Notes: generated by a model from the letters alone, not told the origin. DNA of 48,319 bases from Parvularculaceae bacterium (GCA_020446945.1 JAGRDS010000026.1:1-48319), one strand, 5' to 3'; shown: positions 9,254-17,520, counted from the first letter of the stretch. Numbers and translations: made by a program.

Positions 9254-12040
9254 TTATCCGAATGCGTCGTAAAAATGTGAAATGCCGACGGCGATATCCT
9301 TGATCCGCTCATCCAGCTTGCGCAATGGCGCGGCGATTTCCCTGCTGATTTGCGGATAGCCGCCGGGACGCATCTCGCTGTCAGCCGGCTCGTCCAGCCT
9401 TGCAAATTCCGCGGGCTCCGCCTCCGTCTCCGGGAATATCTCTTCGATTATCTCTGCGATTTCGGCAAATTTCAGATCCAGCGCGGCGTCGATCAGCGAT
9501 TCGCGGGTCAATTCATGGCGCGGCGAAAATGGCGGCGTAGACGCGACGAGCGAAAACCCGTCGACGATCAACGCCATGCGAATAGCGTGAAGGGTATAAA
9601 GCTCCTTGTTGAAGGCTTCGTCGGCGCATTCGGGCTCGTCGAGGCGCCGGCAGGCCGAATCGAATAATTGCCGGTCAACCGAGAGAAAATTCGCCAGTCG
9701 ATCAAGACCGACATCGAGGGATTTGTCTGACAACCGCTCGGCGACTTTCAGCGGGATGGCGCGTTCCGCATCACCGGACGCACGCGCCGCGCGCACGGTC
9801 CAGAACCCCGGATCATACAGGCTCGCATAAGCGCGAAGAATTGAAAGGCTCGTCAACCGGCGCGCGGATGCGGCCATAGAAAACAATCCCCGCATGCGAT
9901 GCGAACTGCGAATGAGCCGCGCAAACCGCTCCGGCTCGCGGGCGGCGGCGGTTCCCATGCCGCCAAGCACGTTGGCCGGCGCGGCGAGTTGCTGCAAAAC
10001 AGCGTTATGGGGAATGGCGCGCAAAGACCGCGCCGCATCGGCTTTCGACGCCCCGCTTTGCCGGCGCGTTTTTCGCGAACCCGTCGCCGGAAGGATCCCC
10101 GGCGCGAAAGTCGAAAGCGCCGATTGATAATTCGGGTCGGCGAAAAGCGATTCCTGCCACCCCTTTATCGCTCTGTACACGTCCCATGAAAAATTGATGT
10201 CGCTGTAAAACCTGTCGTCGCGCCGCGCGTTCGGCTTTTTCTGCGACCACTGGAAGATGGACCTTACCGTCGCGTCGGAAAGCTGTTTCGTCTGGAAATG
10301 AAGGAACCCGTCGCCGCCCTGAAAACTGCATTCCGAATTCAGCGGCAGCTTATCGTGCGCGAACCGCGCGCGGGCCCAGGGGGTAATAAGATGATCGAGG
10401 CGCGCGCCGAAATCGCCGCCGCGCCCTCCTCGCCCCATGGATTCGCCGTGCGTGTTGAAAATCACCACTTCGATGTCTGAAATATCTTTGGCGGCAAGCG
10501 CGCGGGAGACGAGAATGTGCAATCTCTCTATCGCCATATTGGCGGCGATCTGTCCCATGAAACGGCCGCTGTCGGAAAAACCGCACTGAATGGCGATCCG
10601 CCCGCGTTTTTTGATGTAGGAAAGAAACTCCTTTTCCTCAAGCAAGCGTTCGATAAACCGTCCGCCCATCTCGATGGCGTCGGGCGTTTCGAACAGCGGC
10701 GATATATCGAGCTTGTGATCGACGCCGTATAACCTGGCGAGATAAATCGCGCCCATAATCGTCGCAGGGGCTTCGACTTCGGCGATCAGGAACCGCAGGG
10801 GCGTGTCGGAATCGACATGTTTCAACATCTGCGCGCAAAGCATCAACTGACGACGCGCCGTCATTTGCTCCAGCGACACGCTGCCGAAATTCACCGCTTT
10901 CTTTTTCACCGCCGCGCTTTTCGCCGCCGCTTCATCGAGCGCTGTGCGATCCAGGAATTCGCGTCCGGCCGCGAGGCCGAATTCGGTGCGAAGCGCGGAG
11001 CGGATTTGCGCGGCGTTGACGCGAAGATGAATACGCGCGACGCCGAGCCCGTAAGCCTCCATCTCACTTTTCAATACGCACAGGGTTTTCTGCGACGTTT
11101 CGTCGGACGCCGCGATCAGCCCGGCGATTTTTCGTTTGACCGTTTCAAGCGACGTCAGGCGCCCGGGCCGCGCATCGGTCAGCCGGTTTGCGGCCTCGAC
11201 GATGGCGGCGGGATCATCGAGATTTTGAGCGAACAGCTGCGCCTGCTGCGCCGCCTCCTCGCCGGCGTCAAGAAGCGTTTCAGCGATCTCCGCGCCGCCC
11301 GGTATCTCGCTCAGGGTTCGTGCATAGCGAAAAAGCTGGAGCGCTTTTTCTTCAAGACGCAACCGCAACGTATGGCCCCAGTGAATGTCCGTCCGGCCGT
11401 CGAGATCGTATCCGACCCAGGTGGCGAGCGAAATAAGGCGCGGCGCCGCCTCGCGCCAGCGATCCGGGAATCTCGATCGCAGCCAATCGAATACGGCCTC
11501 GAACAGCCCCCTTATCGAATCCTGCGCGCGCGCGATCGCGGCCTGCACATCCTCGTGTTCGTCGAGCAGCGTAATTGGTTGATCGGGCCGGTGCGGGCCG
11601 CGGCCGAGTTCGGCGTCATCATCGTGCGCCGCCAGCCGTCCGACGATTTCACGCATTGCGCGCGACAACGCGAATGTCGGATGGGCGGTGAATACGATTC
11701 CCGCCGCCGTCTCGCCGAGCCGCGCACACACCTCCTCGAACGACAGGTTTTCGAGCGGCTCAAGGGATTGCGAAACTGTATCGGCCCATTCGCCAGGCCG
11801 CGTTTTTCCGCGCAGGCGCGCCGCGCGCGATCTTAATCCGGCGTCACTCAACTCTCTTGCAAGATCTGCAAGATCGGACCGGTCGATTTCGCCGCTTGCA
11901 AGCCTGTTCCACAGCGAAATCGTCAATATGCGCACGCTGCTCGACAACGGATCACGCTGCGCCGTTTCCTCATGGCGCGCAAGTTCTGCGAAACACCAGT
12001 TCTTCAATTCACTTAGGGACGGATTATCTTTTTTTGACAC
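9254..12040 (-). CDS. ppc: Phosphoenolpyruvate carboxylase, divergent type
   Basis: The protein of about 928 residues would carboxylate PEP to oxaloacetate. GTG at 12040 is chosen because GGAGG lies 7-8 bases upstream; a TTG two codons earlier is too close to it. The family is recognised by TAHPT near residue 120 (catalytic His), FSDSG, HGESMGRGGRGG and a late GSRKTRR followed by SLRAIP. Several motifs depart from the E. coli enzyme. FTAHPTF replaces TAHPTE, FSDSGRFMG lacks the Lys of YSDSAKDAG, and HGESMGRGG is two residues shorter than HGRGGSIGRGG and lacks its first Arg. It follows glpK by 30 bases. The family call is firm; full activity is not. Confidence 0.85.
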   Translation of the reverse strand: MSKKDNPSLSELKNWCFAELARHEETAQRDPLSSSVRILTISLWNRLASGEIDRSDLADLARELSDAGLRSRAARLRGKTRPGEWADTVSQSLEPLENLSFEEVCARLGETAAGIVFTAHPTFALSRAMREIVGRLAAHDDDAELGRGPHRPDQPITLLDEHEDVQAAIARAQDSIRGLFEAVFDWLRSRFPDRWREAAPRLISLATWVGYDLDGRTDIHWGHTLRLRLEEKALQLFRYARTLSEIPGGAEIAETLLDAGEEAAQQAQLFAQNLDDPAAIVEAANRLTDARPGRLTSLETVKRKIAGLIAASDETSQKTLCVLKSEMEAYGLGVARIHLRVNAAQIRSALRTEFGLAAGREFLDRTALDEAAAKSAAVKKKAVNFGSVSLEQMTARRQLMLCAQMLKHVDSDTPLRFLIAEVEAPATIMGAIYLARLYGVDHKLDISPLFETPDAIEMGGRFIERLLEEKEFLSYIKKRGRIAIQCGFSDSGRFMGQIAANMAIERLHILVSRALAAKDISDIEVVIFNTHGESMGRGGRGGDFGARLDHLITPWARARFAHDKLPLNSECSFQGGDGFLHFQTKQLSDATVRSIFQWSQKKPNARRDDRFYSDINFSWDVYRAIKGWQESLFADPNYQSALSTFAPGILPATGSRKTRRQSGASKADAARSLRAIPHNAVLQQLAAPANVLGGMGTAAAREPERFARLIRSSHRMRGLFSMAASARRLTSLSILRAYASLYDPGFWTVRAARASGDAERAIPLKVAERLSDKSLDVGLDRLANFLSVDRQLFDSACRRLDEPECADEAFNKELYTLHAIRMALIVDGFSLVASTPPFSPRHELTRESLIDAALDLKFAEIAEIIEEIFPETEAEPAEFARLDEPADSEMRPGGYPQISREIAAPLRKLDERIKDIAVGISHFYDAFG

Positions 12041-12070
12041 GCGCAAACCTCCGTGGAGATCGTCGTGGCA

Positions 12071-13549
12071 TCACCGCAACGCGCGATCAAGCGCAATTTT
12101 CCATTCCGATCTAAGTCTTTCGCGTTCGCACGCCGGCATGTCGGGCGCAAATACGCGCTGAGTCTTTCGTAAAGCCGCGATATCGTCGACGCCGCCATAA
12201 ACGCCGGCCTTTACGCCCGCCAGAAACGCAGCGCCGAATGCGGTTGTCTCCATCACCTCCGGCCGGTCGACGGGAACATTCTGGACGTCGGCAAGGAACT
12301 GCATCAGCCAGTCATTCGCCGTCATCCCGCCGTCGACTTTCAACGTCGCGCAGGGCGCGCCGTCGCCCGCCATCGCATCGATCAGGTCGGCCGTTTGATA
12401 GGCGACGCATTCAAGCGCCGCGCGGGCGATTTCCGCCCGGCCTGCGCCGCGCGTCAGCCCCGTTATCAATCCGCGCGCGTCGGCGTTCCAGTGCGGCGCG
12501 CCGAGGCCGGCGAACGCCGGTACAAGGTAAACGCCGTTATTGGATGCGATTGATTGCGCGAGCGCTTGCGTTTCGCCGGACGATTTGATGAGCCCCAGCT
12601 CATCGCGCAGCCACTGCACCGCCGCGCCGGCGATAAAAATCGACCCCTCAAGCGCATAGGACGTTCGCCCGTCTATCCGCCGCGCAATCGTCGTCAAAAG
12701 CCGGTTCGCCGATTTTGCAAATCCGTCCGTCGGCGCAAGCACGAAACACCCTGTTCCGTAGGTGCTTTTGATATCGCCTGGATTTAGGCACGCCTGACCG
12801 ATCGCCGCGGACTGCTGGTCGCCGATCATTGCGAATATCGGAATCGCCTCACCCAGAATTTCAGGTTTCGCGACGCCGAACCGCCCTATATTATCGCACA
12901 CTTCCGGCAATACGGCGCGCGGCGCGTTGAAAATTTCAAGCAGCGCGTCGTCCCACCTGTTCTCGACGATATTGAACAGGCTCGTCCGGCTGGCGTTCGT
13001 CGCATCTGTAAAATGCGCGCCGCCCGTGAGCCGCGCAAGCAGGAACGAATCTATCGTACCGAACGCCAGCTCGCCGCGCGCGGCGCGCGCGCGCGCGCCG
13101 TCGACCGCATCCAGAATATGGGCGAGCTTTGTCGCCGAAAAATACGGATCGAGAAGCAGGCCGGTCCTGTCCCGCACCTCGTCCTCACGTCCCGCCTCTT
13201 TCAGCGCCGCGCATAAATCCGCCGTTCGCCGATCCTGCCAGACAATTGCGTTGTGAATAGGCGCCAGCGTCTTCCTGTCCCAGACGACGCTTGTTTCGCG
13301 CTGATTCGCGACGCCGATCGCGACAATCTTTTTTCCCGCCTCTTTCGCGCGCGCCAGCGCCGCGCGTGCGGTTGAAACGGTTGTGCGCCATATATCTTCG
13401 CCGTCATGTTCGACCCAGCCCGGACGCGGATAAATCTGCGGAAATTCGGCCTGCTCCGCCGCGATGATGGACCCGTCCGTTCCGAAAACGAGCGCGCGCG
13501 ACGAGGTCGTGCCCTGATCTATCGCCAATACGCAGGTATTTTCAGCCAT
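12071..13549 (-). CDS. glpK: Glycerol kinase
   Basis: The 492-residue enzyme phosphorylates glycerol to glycerol 3-phosphate using ATP. The ATG at 13549 gives MAENTCVLAIDQGTTSSRAL, the FGGY-kinase phosphate-1 motif; upstream in-frame codons are not family-like. Other motifs are PGWVEHDGEDIW, ANQRETSVVWD, the C-terminal ATP-binding ALEGSIFIAGAAVQWLRDEL and KVDGGMTANDWLMQF. It is first in a probable glpK-ppc unit. No glpF or glpD is in the window. Confidence 0.97.
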   Translation of the reverse strand: MAENTCVLAIDQGTTSSRALVFGTDGSIIAAEQAEFPQIYPRPGWVEHDGEDIWRTTVSTARAALARAKEAGKKIVAIGVANQRETSVVWDRKTLAPIHNAIVWQDRRTADLCAALKEAGREDEVRDRTGLLLDPYFSATKLAHILDAVDGARARAARGELAFGTIDSFLLARLTGGAHFTDATNASRTSLFNIVENRWDDALLEIFNAPRAVLPEVCDNIGRFGVAKPEILGEAIPIFAMIGDQQSAAIGQACLNPGDIKSTYGTGCFVLAPTDGFAKSANRLLTTIARRIDGRTSYALEGSIFIAGAAVQWLRDELGLIKSSGETQALAQSIASNNGVYLVPAFAGLGAPHWNADARGLITGLTRGAGRAEIARAALECVAYQTADLIDAMAGDGAPCATLKVDGGMTANDWLMQFLADVQNVPVDRPEVMETTAFGAAFLAGVKAGVYGGVDDIAALRKTQRVFAPDMPACERERLRSEWKIALDRALR

Positions 13550-13791
13550 CGACGCTCTCACCGGCCGGCCCCGCACGCGCCGGATCAAAAATGAAAATCG
13601 GGTCGCGAACGCCGATTCCAATCAACGCCGACATTAAGGATGAGCGGCGCAAAAGCAAAGTTCGCCCGTTTAGTAAGGCCCTGTCGCGCCGGCGCGATCA
13701 GCGCAGCGTGATCGCGCGCGAAGGGCGCCGGGCGGCGGTTTTGCGCGCCCGCAATCGGGAAAGCCCGCCGCAAATTGGCCCGACGCCGCAC

Positions 13792-13820
13792 TTGCGAGCG
13801 GCGATCATGACGGCTAGAAG
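13792..13820 (+). promoter_or_regulatory. Probable tRNA-Ser promoter
   Basis: TTGCGA at 13792-13797 and TAGAAG at 13815-13820 are 17 bases apart. The predicted start near 13827 lies about 10 bases before the mature tRNA. The rest of the gap between glpK and the tRNA (13550-13791) shows no gene or structure that I can support. Confidence 0.5.
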
Positions 13821-13836
13821 CCCCAACTTCGACGAC

Positions 13837-13926
13837 GGAGAGGTGCCGGAGTGGTCGAACGGGCCGGTCTCGAAAACCGGAGTGCGGGCAACCGTACCGA
13901 GGGTTCGAATCCCTCTCTCTCCGCCA
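13837..13926 (+). tRNA. tRNA-Ser (anticodon CGA)
   Basis: A 90-base class II tRNA. The acceptor stem is 13837-13843 with 13916-13922, closing with a G-T pair. The anticodon stem CCGGT (13864-13868) pairs with ACCGG (13876-13880) around a seven-base loop with CGA at 13871-13873. A long variable arm and the T-arm with GGTTCGAAT follow, and the CCA end is encoded. It reads UCG serine codons. The last 14 bases are the left boundary of a genomic island, so the tRNA stays intact after integration. Confidence 0.96.
13913..13926 (+). repeat. attL: direct repeat in the tRNA-Ser 3' end
   Basis: CTCTCTCTCCGCCA, the last 14 bases of the tRNA, is repeated exactly at 19557-19570. The bases on either side differ, so the identity block is exactly 14 bases. 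Together with the integrase this marks a site-specific integration at the tRNA. Confidence 0.85.
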
Positions 13927-14173
13927 TAAATATATATAAATCAAATAGTTATACGATTTTATTCGGTTTGTTCCCAAAAACGCTCCACTAAGGAATCCCT
14001 CCTCACTGGGCAAAGGCAGAGCCTCGGCGGTCGGTCAGGGGGTCGAATTTAATTTTAGTTCACGTGATGTGAGCCCTTTGGCGGCACATGGGTGCGCCAT
14101 ATCGCGTGTCCACCTATATGGCTTATCGCAACGCGATCAGTAAATCTTTATGAGATCCCAAAATTTGGCAGAA

Positions 14174-14803
14174 TCACGGACGCGGTTTAGCCAAGAGTAT
14201 TTCAGAATTTAAAATATTCGAAAACGTCAAAAATCCGAGATCGTCCGGCTTAATATCCGGAATGTTCACTTCGACATAATTCCACGCCCCTCCTCGAATT
14301 GTCTCGCTTAGCGATATTGAGCGCGTCTTCGTCCCAAATGCGTCGAATGACATCCTCTCCTCGCAATCAGTACATGCCGGACTTAATTTCCGATATGATA
14401 TGCTCATGGATACGTTTGTAAGATCGACGTTATTCAGGTTCCCAAATTCAACTCTCAGTTTAGTTCCGCTTGCAAATGGCAGTACGTCTTTAACCGCTAT
14501 AGTCATAAACCCCGTGCCTTGTACAAAAATTGGCACATATCCTCCGCCAAATGATTCAGGACCGAAAGAAGCCGACTTAGGGAGTACCAAACCATCGACA
14601 GCACTCCCAAATGTGTCATAGGTCAAAAGAAAATCATTCTCCGCCATATACGGAAGCTTTGATTCGATCGTCGAAAGTTTTTTCTCTAATTCGCTAATTC
14701 GGGCTTCGAGCGTCGCGGCCTTTTGGCTTGTAATGCCGAAAGTACTTTGTTCGCTGCAAGCTGTTACAAGAAGCAAAATAGTACAGATCGCAAATTTGAA
14801 CAT
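14174..14803 (-). CDS. Putative lipoprotein, island cargo
   Basis: The 209-residue protein has a short signal peptide with lipobox LVTAC, the lipidated cysteine being Cys16. Residues about 28-52 (AATLEARISELEKKLSTIESKL) form a coiled coil. The remainder is probably a beta-rich domain (VPIFVQGTGFMTIAVKDVLPF, TKLRVEFGNL, LTNVSMSISYRKL). This arrangement resembles DUF3251/YajI-type lipoproteins, but I cannot confirm that. Base composition and codon use are clearly more AT-rich than the host genes and most of the island, which suggests recent or separate acquisition. It is probably anchored in the outer membrane; the function is unknown. Confidence 0.7.
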   Translation of the reverse strand: MFKFAICTILLLVTACSEQSTFGITSQKAATLEARISELEKKLSTIESKLPYMAENDFLLTYDTFGSAVDGLVLPKSASFGPESFGGGYVPIFVQGTGFMTIAVKDVLPFASGTKLRVEFGNLNNVDLTNVSMSISYRKLSPACTDCEERMSFDAFGTKTRSISLSETIRGGAWNYVEVNIPDIKPDDLGFLTFSNILNSEILLAKPRP

Positions 14804-14900
14804 AGCGGCCCCTAGTCAATGTATTTGCACGTCGAGATTATACTTCGCTTCATCGGCTTCAATAGATATTTTCATCTCGGCTGAGTTATTCGTAACGAGC

Positions 14901-15140
14901 CTAATACTTCACAATCCGCGCAATCATCTCCAAATACCGCACCGCAGCCATCGTCTCCGCCGAATAGCCGCCGTGCTTGCGAGCGTTTCGGTTCCCCTTC
15001 GGCGCACCGGGATTAGCCCCGCCGTGCATTCTGCAACGCCGCTTGCCCCTGACTGCCGGCGATTGGCACGCCGTCCCTTTCCGGGTCCGGGCCAGGCAAC
15101 GCGGCGCTGCGGTCAGACGATCCGTCATTTTTGGGTGCAT
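14901..15140 (-). CDS. Small Cys/His-rich island protein with HGGANPG motif
   Basis: The 79-residue basic protein has Cys15, Cys25, Cys36 and His39 in the block APRCLARTRKGTAC...CRMHGG, followed by APKGNRNARKHG. This is a recurrent small protein of alphaproteobacterial islands and prophages, often annotated only by its HGG motif. The cysteines and histidine could bind zinc; this is inference. The ATG at 15140 is chosen because AAAGGA lies 7-8 bases upstream. It then overlaps the preceding gene by 128 bases in another frame. The function is unknown. Confidence 0.65.
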   Translation of the reverse strand: MHPKMTDRLTAAPRCLARTRKGTACQSPAVRGKRRCRMHGGANPGAPKGNRNARKHGGYSAETMAAVRYLEMIARIVKY

Positions 15141-15693
15141 GGGATTGTTCCTTTGAAACTCCACTTTTTGCGGCTCCCCCGTGATGGTGAAACTCATCTG
15201 TGACGATCGCTTGGCCGCCCTCATTGACGTGGACATGGCGGACAGTCTGCTCGCGCGGTTGGTGCAATTTTGCCAAGGATTCGACGGTAGCGCGGCAATT
15301 CGACTGCGCCTTCATAGCAAGGCGGGCGTATCGTTCGGATGCGTCGAAATAATCGCCCATATTGTTGGCGGCGCGGCGTGCAAATTCGGTAAACATCGCG
15401 TCAAGGGAGATCGCTTGCGCTGACAGCATCCGGCTTGCCATCGCGAGTTCGCCCTTCGCGGCATTTGCCCCGCCGCCTTTTACAAATTCGATATAATCGT
15501 CGAGCGCGGGTTTCTCGTCCGAAGTCCCCAACAGCTTTTCGACAAAATAGGCGGCAGTGAAGCCGTGCCGCGTATCAACATCCATCAGCGTGCGCGCCAG
15601 CGCGCTGCTGTCGCTTTCTTCCGGCGTCCGTCTGACTACGAGCGTTGTTCGCTTCTCCCTATTCGGCGTCGTTCCGATCGTGGCCTTGTTCAT
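15013..15693 (-). CDS. Conserved island protein of unknown function (HVNEGGQAIV family)
   Basis: The protein of about 226 residues starts MNKATIGTTPNREKRTTLVV. The middle is helical (FVEKLLGTSDEKPALDDYIEFV, SLDAMFTEFARRAANNMGDYFD). A later block reads VRHVHVNEGGQAIVTDEFHH, a signature I associate with alphaproteobacterial islands where it neighbours the HGGANPG protein. ATG 15693 is preferred over one three codons earlier because it forms an ATGA overlap with the preceding gene and has GAAAGG about 10 bases upstream. The C-terminal tail is encoded over the start of the HGG gene. The function is unknown. Confidence 0.7.
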   Translation of the reverse strand: MNKATIGTTPNREKRTTLVVRRTPEESDSSALARTLMDVDTRHGFTAAYFVEKLLGTSDEKPALDDYIEFVKGGGANAAKGELAMASRMLSAQAISLDAMFTEFARRAANNMGDYFDASERYARLAMKAQSNCRATVESLAKLHQPREQTVRHVHVNEGGQAIVTDEFHHHGGAAKSGVSKEQSHAPKNDGSSDRSAALPGPDPERDGVPIAGSQGQAALQNARRG

Positions 15694-16511
15694 TTGCGGC
15701 ATGCCTTTCTCGCTTTCGGTCCGATGTTCTGCGAAGTTCCGCATCGCTTGCCGATAATGCGGCCGCCGGGTTCGACATTGTCGAGCGTAAAGAGCGCCGC
15801 CGCTTCGGCATCCGCGCCTTTCAGGACATAGCGCAGCGAAGCTTCGAGATTCGCCGCGTGCAATGCGGGGTTGCCGCATTCAACGCCCAGCCGCCCGCCT
15901 ATCGGCCTGCTGCGAATGACTCGGGAACGATATGGCTTGCCGACGATGCGGCGCAGCCATCGCTTTTGAAGGCGGGTGACAGTTGAAACGAGAGCGGGCG
16001 GAACATGCGCGAGAAGATGGCAATGCCCGCCCTTGTTCCGGCCGTTCTCGTGAACCCATATCCACGCGGTCTCGCTTTCATGCCGCGCCAGGGTTTTTGA
16101 AAGCAGGTCGAGAAAGCGTCCGGTCGCCTTAGCCATCGAGTCGAGCGAAACGCCGGCGGCGTGCCAGTGGATGGTCACCATGCGGGTGAAAGGAAGCCCG
16201 ATCCGTTCGGCGTGTGGCGTCGCCGCGATCAGGTTCGCAATTTGCGAGACTGTCAGCGCATGGCTTTCGCGGTCGGCTCGGTTGCGCGCGCCTCCCCTGC
16301 GGGATGGCTTGGAAGCCGAATTGGCTGCGTCACCTAAGATATAGGTAGTTATATAGGGCGGCGTCGCGCGGTCCTTAGGCGTTTGATTTTGCACGCGCAG
16401 CGACATGAGCGGCTCGAATGAAACTTCACCGAAACTTGCGCTCCGGCGAAGTTTCAAAGCGCCGCCATGCCGAACGGCCTTTTGGTCGTTTGACATGACG
16501 AGCCGCATCAT
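15690..16511 (-). CDS. Putative HUH-type (Rep-like) endonuclease of the island
   Basis: The 273-residue protein has the order FTRMVTIHWHAAG (strand, about 108-120), WIWVHENGRNKGGHCHLLAHVP with His163-x-His165 (the HUH metal motif), and RYVLKG with Tyr228 and Lys231 as the candidate nicking tyrosine motif. A basic, glycine-rich C-terminus (GGRIIGKRCGTSQNIG) follows. This fits rolling-circle Rep or relaxase-like proteins that nick single-stranded DNA. An N-terminal region of about 80 residues is polar and probably disordered. It is ATGA-coupled to genes on both sides. The HUH reading is by motif only; an inactive or purely DNA-binding protein is possible. Confidence 0.6.
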   Translation of the reverse strand: MMRLVMSNDQKAVRHGGALKLRRSASFGEVSFEPLMSLRVQNQTPKDRATPPYITTYILGDAANSASKPSRRGGARNRADRESHALTVSQIANLIAATPHAERIGLPFTRMVTIHWHAAGVSLDSMAKATGRFLDLLSKTLARHESETAWIWVHENGRNKGGHCHLLAHVPPALVSTVTRLQKRWLRRIVGKPYRSRVIRSRPIGGRLGVECGNPALHAANLEASLRYVLKGADAEAAALFTLDNVEPGGRIIGKRCGTSQNIGPKARKACRK

Positions 16512-16801
16512 GCCGCTTCGATCCAGACAATCGCCGCCTTGCCGGATACGTTCCGGCGACGGCGTCCGCTGTCGCGAATGATGCCCTTGCGTTTCAACTC
16601 GCTTGTGCGCGGCTGAATGGAGGCGCGGTCGAGGTCAAGCCTGGCCGCCAGTTCGTCGGCGGTGAGGCCGTCAGCGCCGGCGTCGCGAATCGCCGCCGCC
16701 GCCATGCGTTGCAGGCGTCCAAGCTTGGGAGCCATCGCGTCGGCCGCCGCCATCGACGTATCGACATTGCGGTGGCCCGGCCCATCGGGATAGCGCATCA
16801 T
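16508..16801 (-). CDS. Winged helix-turn-helix protein
   Basis: The 97-residue protein has a disordered N-terminus and then a compact winged-helix domain from residue 27: LGRLQRMAAAAIRDAG, GLTADELAARLDLD, a recognition helix SIQPRTSELKRKGII, and a wing RDSGRRRRNVSGKAAIVWIE. This pattern is common in phage and plasmid replication or regulatory proteins. It starts within an ATGA overlap with the upstream gene and ends in one with the HUH gene, so it is probably made in step with that protein and may guide it to DNA. Confidence 0.7.
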   Translation of the reverse strand: MMRYPDGPGHRNVDTSMAAADAMAPKLGRLQRMAAAAIRDAGADGLTADELAARLDLDRASIQPRTSELKRKGIIRDSGRRRRNVSGKAAIVWIEAA

Positions 16802-16998
16802 TCTGCGCCTCCCTCATTGAGCGGCGGCAAGTCATGGCGCGCCAGAAGCTTGTCGAGCCACGCGCGCTGCTTTTCGCTGAGAGCGGCGGCGACGCACGCA
16901 TGGCCCAAAAATCCGGCCGCCTTGTGCGGCAGGCCGGGAACGCGCGTTAACAGCGCCAGCGCCGCAACGCGATGGTGAGGAAACGGGCGGTCAGTCAT
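16798..16998 (-). CDS. Small island protein of unknown function
   Basis: The 66-residue protein starts MTDRPFPHHRVAALALLTRV and has a helical second half (ALSEKQRAWLDKLLARHDLPPL). ATG 16998 overlaps the end of the preceding gene and its stop overlaps the next start (ATGA), which supports it as part of the operon. No known domain; probably a small adaptor or replication accessory protein. Confidence 0.55.
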   Translation of the reverse strand: MTDRPFPHHRVAALALLTRVPGLPHKAAGFLGHACVAAALSEKQRAWLDKLLARHDLPPLNEGGAE

Positions 16999-17179
16999 CG
17001 CGCGCCTCCCCAAAGCAAAGCCACGCCAGCGCACGCGCCGTCGAGGGCGTAAGGTAGAATCGGCTGGCGAGCATTTGCGCTTGCCGTTCCGACGCGGTAG
17101 AAGGCGAGCGCAATCCATTGCAAACACGCCTTCGCGAAGCCCCGGCCTGCACGCCGGGGTTTTGCATATTCACGAGCAT
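16991..17179 (-). CDS. Small island protein of unknown function
   Basis: The 62-residue protein has its recognisable part at the C-terminus (QMLASRFYLTPSTARALAWLCFGEARDD). This resembles short helical segments seen in phage and island proteins ahead of replication genes. It starts 3 bases after the stop of the AlpA-like gene and overlaps the next gene by 8 bases. The reading frame 4 bases away lacks this pattern, so I prefer this one. Confidence 0.5.
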   Translation of the reverse strand: MLVNMQNPGVQAGASRRRVCNGLRSPSTASERQAQMLASRFYLTPSTARALAWLCFGEARDD

Positions 17180-17182
17180 AGC

Positions 17183-17422
17183 TCATGCTCCCGCCTTGTA
17201 GTCGGGAAGGTTTTTCCAGTACTCCCGCGCCGAAGCGTCATCGACGATCGTGCGGCGCCCGATTTTCTTGCCTTTTATCTTGCCGGACTTCAGCAATTCA
17301 TAGGTGCGAGTGCGAGACCATCCGTATTTCTTGCCGGTATTTGGGATAGGAAGGCCGACTTGTTCCGAATGGTCGGGGCATTCACCGCCGACAAAGTTAG
17401 GCAGGCCAGTTGCATGTGGCAT
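17183..17422 (-). CDS. AlpA/excisionase-like helix-turn-helix protein
   Basis: The 79-residue protein contains the MerR-like fold used by excisionases: KYGWSRTRTYELLKSGKIKGKKIGRRTIVDDASAREY, with the recognition helix near residues 36-45 and a wing carrying GRRTIV. In such islands AlpA-like proteins activate integrase expression or bend DNA for excision. It heads the run of overlapping genes that includes the HUH protein, so it may control both excision and that operon. The N-terminal 25 residues look unstructured and the start could be later. Confidence 0.72.
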   Translation of the reverse strand: MPHATGLPNFVGGECPDHSEQVGLPIPNTGKKYGWSRTRTYELLKSGKIKGKKIGRRTIVDDASAREYWKNLPDYKAGA

Positions 17423-17520
17423 TCTTGTTTTCCCGCAAGGTCCGGGCGGAATTGCCGGGACGTTGCGGAACGATCAATTGACGCTTTCTCTGATCACTTG
17501 CAAAGGACAAAAAAGGACAT

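Noticed and set aside
10817..11836. Long plus-strand open frame opposite ppc
   Set aside because: Composition is Arg/Gln-rich without domain motifs, and the opposite strand encodes the PEP carboxylase across the whole stretch.
16995..17186. Alternative 63-codon frame overlapping the small island gene at 16991
   Set aside because: It lacks the helical SRFYLTPSTARALAWL pattern present in the other frame, and its product has no family character.
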